DNA from: Candidatus Omnitrophota bacterium
GTDB lineage: Bacteria > Omnitrophota > Gorgyraeia > JABMRN01
DNA length: 7,314 nt
Reading direction: 5' to 3'
Assembly: GCA_028702395.1 (NCBI GenBank)
Contig: JAQVOV010000082.1
Location: 1-7,314, forward strand
Positions 5,287 through 7,314 of this stretch are shown piece by piece. The notes under the pieces were generated by a model. It searched no databases, was not told the DNA's origin, and saw nothing but the letters and a program-made list of their open reading frames with translations. How positions within the stretch are numbered: the stretch's first letter is position 1; every line of letters begins with the position of its first letter. The translations under genes and the position numbers were made by a program.

Positions 5287-5865
5287 ATGGTAAAAAATAC
5301 AGGCGCAAACGAAATAACACAGCTTGATCAAATTATTCAAGAAAGGCTAACCCTAGAAAAAGCTCTTAATTTTTCACAACGTCTTTTTAAGTTCTTGTAT
5401 GATCTTAATTATGAAGCTTATTGGCTAGACAAAAATATGATAGGAAAATGGCGATATAAAACAATAAAACAAGAAGATGTATCCTTTGAAAAAGACAAAA
5501 AACATCAAAAAACACTGTTTTCTTTTGAATATAACACAAATTTTTATACAGCATTATTACGTATCCCTGAAAATCAGTCTGCACCTAGAGCGCTTGTTGA
5601 TGTAATGCGGGAAGAAAAGCTGATCTTTAGTTGTATTATGGAAAAAGAACAGCCAAAGAACATTTGGACTATGAGAACTCTTGATGCTTTTATTATAACT
5701 GACAACTGGTTTGAAGAAGTTTTGGATACAGCAGACCTTTTCCTTAAAGAATGGGAATCTTTGCAGGAAAATGTTTCAAAATCTAAAACACCTATTACTG
5801 ATACAGTTGACACTTTAAAACAAGCAAGGGATTTTGAAACCAGAAGAAAGCGGTTTATTGAATAG
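5287..5865 (+). CDS. Unrecognised 192-residue soluble protein
   Basis: I do not recognise this family. The start is good: AAAGGA at 5275-5280 lies six bases before ATG, and codon use resembles the other genes. The product is charged, with no signal peptide or membrane segment. It begins with a helical region (residues 11-42, hydrophobic heptad-like spacing). A probable beta-rich middle follows (about 55-145, with short strands such as TLFSFEYN and FYTALLRIPE), then a C-terminal Lys/Arg/Glu helix ending KQARDFETRRKRFIE. It has a single Cys and several Trp residues (46, 55, and in the DNWFEE and EWES segments). It is transcribed away from the peptide-modification-like cluster and shares its upstream region, so common control is possible. 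Nothing in the sequence ties its function to that cluster. The dispersed repeat begins right at its stop codon. Confidence 0.75.
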   Translation: MVKNTGANEITQLDQIIQERLTLEKALNFSQRLFKFLYDLNYEAYWLDKNMIGKWRYKTIKQEDVSFEKDKKHQKTLFSFEYNTNFYTALLRIPENQSAPRALVDVMREEKLIFSCIMEKEQPKNIWTMRTLDAFIITDNWFEEVLDTADLFLKEWESLQENVSKSKTPITDTVDTLKQARDFETRRKRFIE

Positions 5866-5985
5866 CGAGCGCGCCACGCGAGACGAGCCACGCGCAGCGA
5901 ACCTAATGTACGTCCTAAAAGCAGTCTTTTTAAAAAGTCTATTTAGGACGTTCCAATAGCTCGTAGCGCAAAGCTCGTAGCTCAT
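5866..5985. repeat. Long imperfect inverted repeat after the 192-residue gene (3'-end repeat, copy 4)
   Basis: Core arms ACGTCCTAAA (5910-5919) and TTTAGGACGT (5942-5951) pair perfectly around an inner 12-base palindrome CTTTTTAAAAAG (5926-5937). Outside the core, ACGAGCCACGCGCAGCGA on the left and the complement of AGCTCGTAGCGCAAAGCTCGT on the right pair imperfectly. The left half matches copy 1 at 107-169. The structure could act as a transcript-end hairpin, but no U-tract follows, so I do not call it an intrinsic terminator. It looks like a complete small non-autonomous element with two inverted ends. Confidence 0.65.
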
Positions 5986-6015
5986 AGCAAAACAAGTGAT
6001 AACAGTTCATAGACT

Positions 6016-6039
6016 ACTGGTCTCTGGTCACTGGTCTCT
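6016..6039. repeat. Short direct repeat ACTGGTCTCT
   Basis: ACTGGTCTCT occurs at 6016-6025 and 6030-6039 with GGTC between them. It is another word-like array of the kind that fills the other gaps here. No function can be assigned. Confidence 0.6.
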
Positions 6040-6115
6040 AAACGATGTAAAGCGAAATAGTGTCTGTCCCAAATTTTCCTGGACAAACATTTACGTTAAC
6101 ACTTGAAGGAATATC

Positions 6116-6232
6116 ATGAACGAATACTTGGAAGCTACAGGAAAATGGGGACTGACACTATTTTCTAACCCCTTTCACTCCAGAAGAAAATGGTGTCTGT
6201 CCCAAATTTTCCTGGACAAACACTTACGTTAA
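6116..6232 (+). pseudogene. Duplicated 5' end of the 6382 gene, copy A
   Basis: ATG plus the codons MNEYLEATG are the same as the start of the intact gene at 6382. The frame then runs into the REP-like end (KWGLTLFSN) and the next unit and stops after 38 residues. A ribosome binding site (GAAGGA) precedes it, so a 38-residue peptide could be translated, but it has no sign of function. It is best viewed as a gene-start fragment created by the tandem amplification. Confidence 0.7.
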
Positions 6233-6248
6233 CACTTGAAGGAATATT

Positions 6249-6365
6249 ATGAACGAATACTTGGAAGCTACAGGAAAATGGGGACTGACACTATTTTCTA
6301 ACTCCTTTCACCCCAGAAGAAAATGGTGTCTGTCCCAAATTTTCCTGGACAAACACTTACGTTAA
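6249..6365 (+). pseudogene. Duplicated 5' end of the 6382 gene, copy B
   Basis: This has the same 38-codon layout as the fragment at 6116, with two amino acid changes in the spacer-encoded part (Pro to Ser, Ser to Pro). The upstream 59 bases, from the left REP-like end through ATG, are identical to those of the intact gene at 6382. The first nine codons encode the same residues as the intact gene with silent differences. It stops at 6363-6365, 17 bases before the true start. Confidence 0.7.
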
Positions 6366-6381
6366 CACTTGAAGGAATATT

Positions 6382-6663
6382 ATGAACGAATACCTAGAAG
6401 CAACGGGCTATGACTGGGTTGAATACGAAACCGATGAAAAGCAAGAGGTTATATCTGCTATTTATGAAATCTTGAAATTACCTGAAATCGCCTCTGAAGA
6501 AGTAGGCATTCGATCTCTAAATGATTTTTATGCCCAACTTGCTTCTGACTATAAAGAGAACCCTGAAATAAGTTTTGATAAAATAATGAATACCCCTTGC
6601 ATTAAAATAATAACTACCATAATAAAAACTGTTGTGAAAAAAGATACAAATGATAATAAGTAA
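6382..6663 (+). CDS. Unrecognised 93-residue protein, first gene of an overlapping pair
   Basis: I do not recognise this family. The start is supported by GAAGGA at 6371-6376 and by the tandem fragments upstream, which keep the first nine residues despite silent base changes. The product is acidic at the N terminus (EYLEATGYDWVEYETDEKQE) and probably all-helical. It ends in a hydrophobic/basic helix (KIITTIIKTVVKK, about 75-87) that is amphipathic and not clearly transmembrane. The next gene begins 14 bases before this stop in another frame, so the two are likely translationally coupled. A small pair with a MazG-like second member could be a toxin-antitoxin-like or house-cleaning unit, but nothing visible proves that. 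Confidence 0.65.
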   Translation: MNEYLEATGYDWVEYETDEKQEVISAIYEILKLPEIASEEVGIRSLNDFYAQLASDYKENPEISFDKIMNTPCIKIITTIIKTVVKKDTNDNK

Positions 6664-6937
6664 AACTTTTTCTGACAAACTTAAGCAAATACATGCCTTA
6701 TCAAAGAACATTAATGGAAAATCTACAAAAAAACATACAAAAAAACTGTTAAAAATGATAAAAGAGCATGCAAAAGAAATAGAACTTTTACAAAAAGACA
6801 ATAACTCTCATTTTTTAACTGAAACAGGCGATCTTATAGTTTTATGCATGGAGCTTCTTGAGGAATATAATGTTTCCATTGATGAAACACTCGGGAAATG
6901 TTGTAAAAGATTTGAGAATAAATTGAATGCTTTATAA
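6650..6937 (+). CDS. Small divergent MazG-like protein
   Basis: The 95-residue product is helical and Lys-rich. Its second half follows the MazG-type all-alpha NTP pyrophosphohydrolase pattern. Glu39 and Glu43 stand in the EExxE helix, with His at the second Glu position; after 14 residues comes ExxD as Glu58-Thr-Gly-Asp61. The segment LIVLCMELLEEYNVSIDETLGKCCKRFENKL aligns with the family's helix, the IDxEEAL turn and the final Lys/Arg/Phe helix. MazG enzymes hydrolyse NTPs or dNTPs to NMP and pyrophosphate. One missing acidic residue makes activity uncertain, and the assignment rests on pattern reading. The start overlaps the upstream gene by 14 bases with only a weak ribosome binding site, fitting coupling. 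It converges on the 74-residue ORF, with 15 bases between the stops. Confidence 0.55.
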   Translation: MIISKTFSDKLKQIHALSKNINGKSTKKHTKKLLKMIKEHAKEIELLQKDNNSHFLTETGDLIVLCMELLEEYNVSIDETLGKCCKRFENKLNAL

Positions 6938-6952
6938 CTTGATAGATTATTC

Positions 6953-7177
6953 TCAACTACCTATATTTTCAGGAGTTGACCCTGATTCATCTATCTTATT
7001 TTGAACACCTCTTTGACCAACATAACACAGGTGTCCGGTAACATTTGTCCTTTGGCAAACAGGAACAGGACTATGCGTAGTTGAAAAAAAGCCACCTCCA
7101 CTCTTACATATTTGTAATATCGCTTGTTCGGCATCAAGTTTCACAAAAGCAATTATTGGTTTTGGGTATTTTTTCAT
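6953..7177 (-). CDS. Candidate ribosomally synthesised peptide precursor, 74 residues
   Basis: The start is well supported: AAGGA at 7186-7190, eight bases before ATG. The product has two visible parts. Residues 1-23 are a Lys/Pro-rich, amphipathic leader-like segment (MKKYPKPIIAFVKLDAEQAI...). From Cys24 onward is a low-hydrophobicity tail rich in Gly, Ser, Thr and Asn with Cys24, Cys41 and Cys51 and a GGG run (27-29), ending in a polar Ser/Gly/Glu stretch. Small proteins of this build are common RiPP precursors. It is on the same strand as the PqqD-like/radical SAM cluster but about 2.1 kb upstream, with plus-strand genes between. It is the only ORF in the window that fits the substrate role. 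The role is inferred; it could also be an unrelated small secreted or hypothetical protein. Confidence 0.6.
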   Translation of the reverse strand: MKKYPKPIIAFVKLDAEQAILQICKSGGGFFSTTHSPVPVCQRTNVTGHLCYVGQRGVQNKIDESGSTPENIGS

Positions 7178-7271
7178 CGCATTTTTCCTTTTCTTTTAAG
7201 TATAAAATTAAAACATATGTTTTTGGTTAAAATAAATGCACACAAATTTTTCTGACAAATTAATTGCTCCC
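7178..7271 (-). promoter_or_regulatory. Leader region of the candidate precursor, with 14-base palindrome
   Basis: This gap between two minus-strand genes is AT-rich. It holds a perfect palindrome AAAACATATGTTTT at 7210-7223, possibly an operator, and in the minus direction a TATACT box (7198-7203) about 21 bases before the start codon, with no clear -35 element. The promoter call is weak. Confidence 0.3.
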
Positions 7272-7314
7272 TTAAGAAGGTCTGGCTTCTAAGGCAAAAT
7301 CACCTCCCATAAAC
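7272..7314 (-). CDS. Probable 3' end of a gene entering from the right edge
   Basis: Only one minus-strand frame stays open from the edge, encoding 13 residues ending MGGDFALEARPS before TAA at 7272-7274; the other two frames stop sooner. The fragment is too short to identify. It would lie directly upstream of the candidate precursor in the same direction, 94 bases away. The stretch also contains a hairpin (CCTTAAGAAG/CTTCTAAGG, 7270-7294). Confidence 0.3.
   Translation of the reverse strand, partial: FMGGDFALEARPS

Larger units (their letters stand above)
6060..6381 (+). repeat. 133-base tandem repeat, about 2.4 copies, bounded by REP-like inverted ends
   Basis: Units begin at 6060, 6193 and 6326 (period exactly 133). 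Units 1 and 2 are full; the third runs into the gene at 6382. Each full unit has a left end GTGTCTGTCCCAAATTTTCCT, about 58 bases comprising the upstream region, Shine-Dalgarno (GAAGGA) and first nine codons of the downstream gene, a right end AGGAAAATGGGGACTGACAC that is the inverted form of the left end, and a 17-base spacer. Ends of this kind resemble REP sequences mobilised by REP-associated tyrosine transposases (IS200/IS605-like), but no transposase gene is in the window. Units 1 and 2 differ at only four positions, so the amplification is recent. Confidence 0.88.

Noticed and set aside
5574..5891. 105-codon minus-strand ORF
   Set aside because: It is a shadow of the 192-residue gene, starts inside the downstream repeat and has no ribosome binding site.
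6060..6381. CRISPR-like spacing of repeats
   Set aside because: The unit is 133 bases with no variable spacers; the conserved part includes a gene start and REP-like ends, so it is a tandem amplification.
6517..6801. 94-codon minus-strand ORF
   Set aside because: It overlaps both genes of the overlapping pair in antisense, and its Phe/Ser/Cys-rich composition is typical of the complement of AT-rich coding DNA.
7299..7308. ATCACCTCCC resembling the 3' end of 16S rRNA, or its complement GGGAGGTGAT as a strong ribosome binding site
   Set aside because: Flanking bases do not match 16S rRNA, and on the minus strand the site is followed only by frames that stop within a few codons; it is better explained as Gly-Gly-Asp codons of the gene end.

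Overview
This is an AT-rich bacterial window, read here as an accessory region of an uncultured bacterium. The gaps are full of short dispersed palindromes and low-complexity word-like arrays (for example GCGAGCTACGAGCT units, AATGTGTATTGTG words and a GTAGGGGCGTATTG palindrome). From memory this style of intergenic DNA is common in candidate phyla such as Omnitrophota. I hold that placement weakly, because no marker gene is present.

Layout. Positions 1-84 hold the 3' end of a plus-strand gene whose product ends in a beta-clamp-like QLELF motif. From 4847 down to 170, five minus-strand genes lie in one direction: an S26 signal-peptidase-like/GNAT fusion with Cys at the nucleophile position, a CYTH-domain protein, an HPr-kinase-related P-loop protein, a PqqD-like peptide chaperone, and a radical SAM/SPASM protein. 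The gaps between them (127-190 bases) each carry a different repeat array. Position 4848-5286 is a 439-base divergent intergenic region. It is followed on the plus strand by an unrecognised 192-residue gene (5287-5865), then 516 bases of repeats. These include two and a half copies of a 133-base tandem repeat that duplicates the promoter-proximal region and first nine codons of the next gene. That gene (6382-6663, unknown) overlaps a small divergent MazG-like gene (6650-6937). Converging on it from the right is a 74-residue minus-strand ORF (6953-7177) with the look of a ribosomally made peptide precursor. The last 43 bases probably hold the 3' end of another minus-strand gene.

How the genes may work together. 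PqqD-like proteins bind leader peptides, and SPASM radical SAM enzymes modify peptides. HPr-kinase-like proteins are known partners of PqqD domains, in the HPr-rel-A systems, and of lasso-peptide clusters, where they phosphorylate peptides. An S26-like protease is a plausible leader or export processing enzyme. I therefore infer a peptide-modification (RiPP-like) locus. The best precursor candidate in the window is the 74-residue ORF at 6953-7177: a short Lys/Pro-rich leader-like segment, then a Gly/Cys/Ser/Thr-rich tail. It lies about 2.1 kb upstream of the cluster on the same strand and is not adjacent to it, so this pairing is a hypothesis. The CYTH protein may or may not belong to the pathway.
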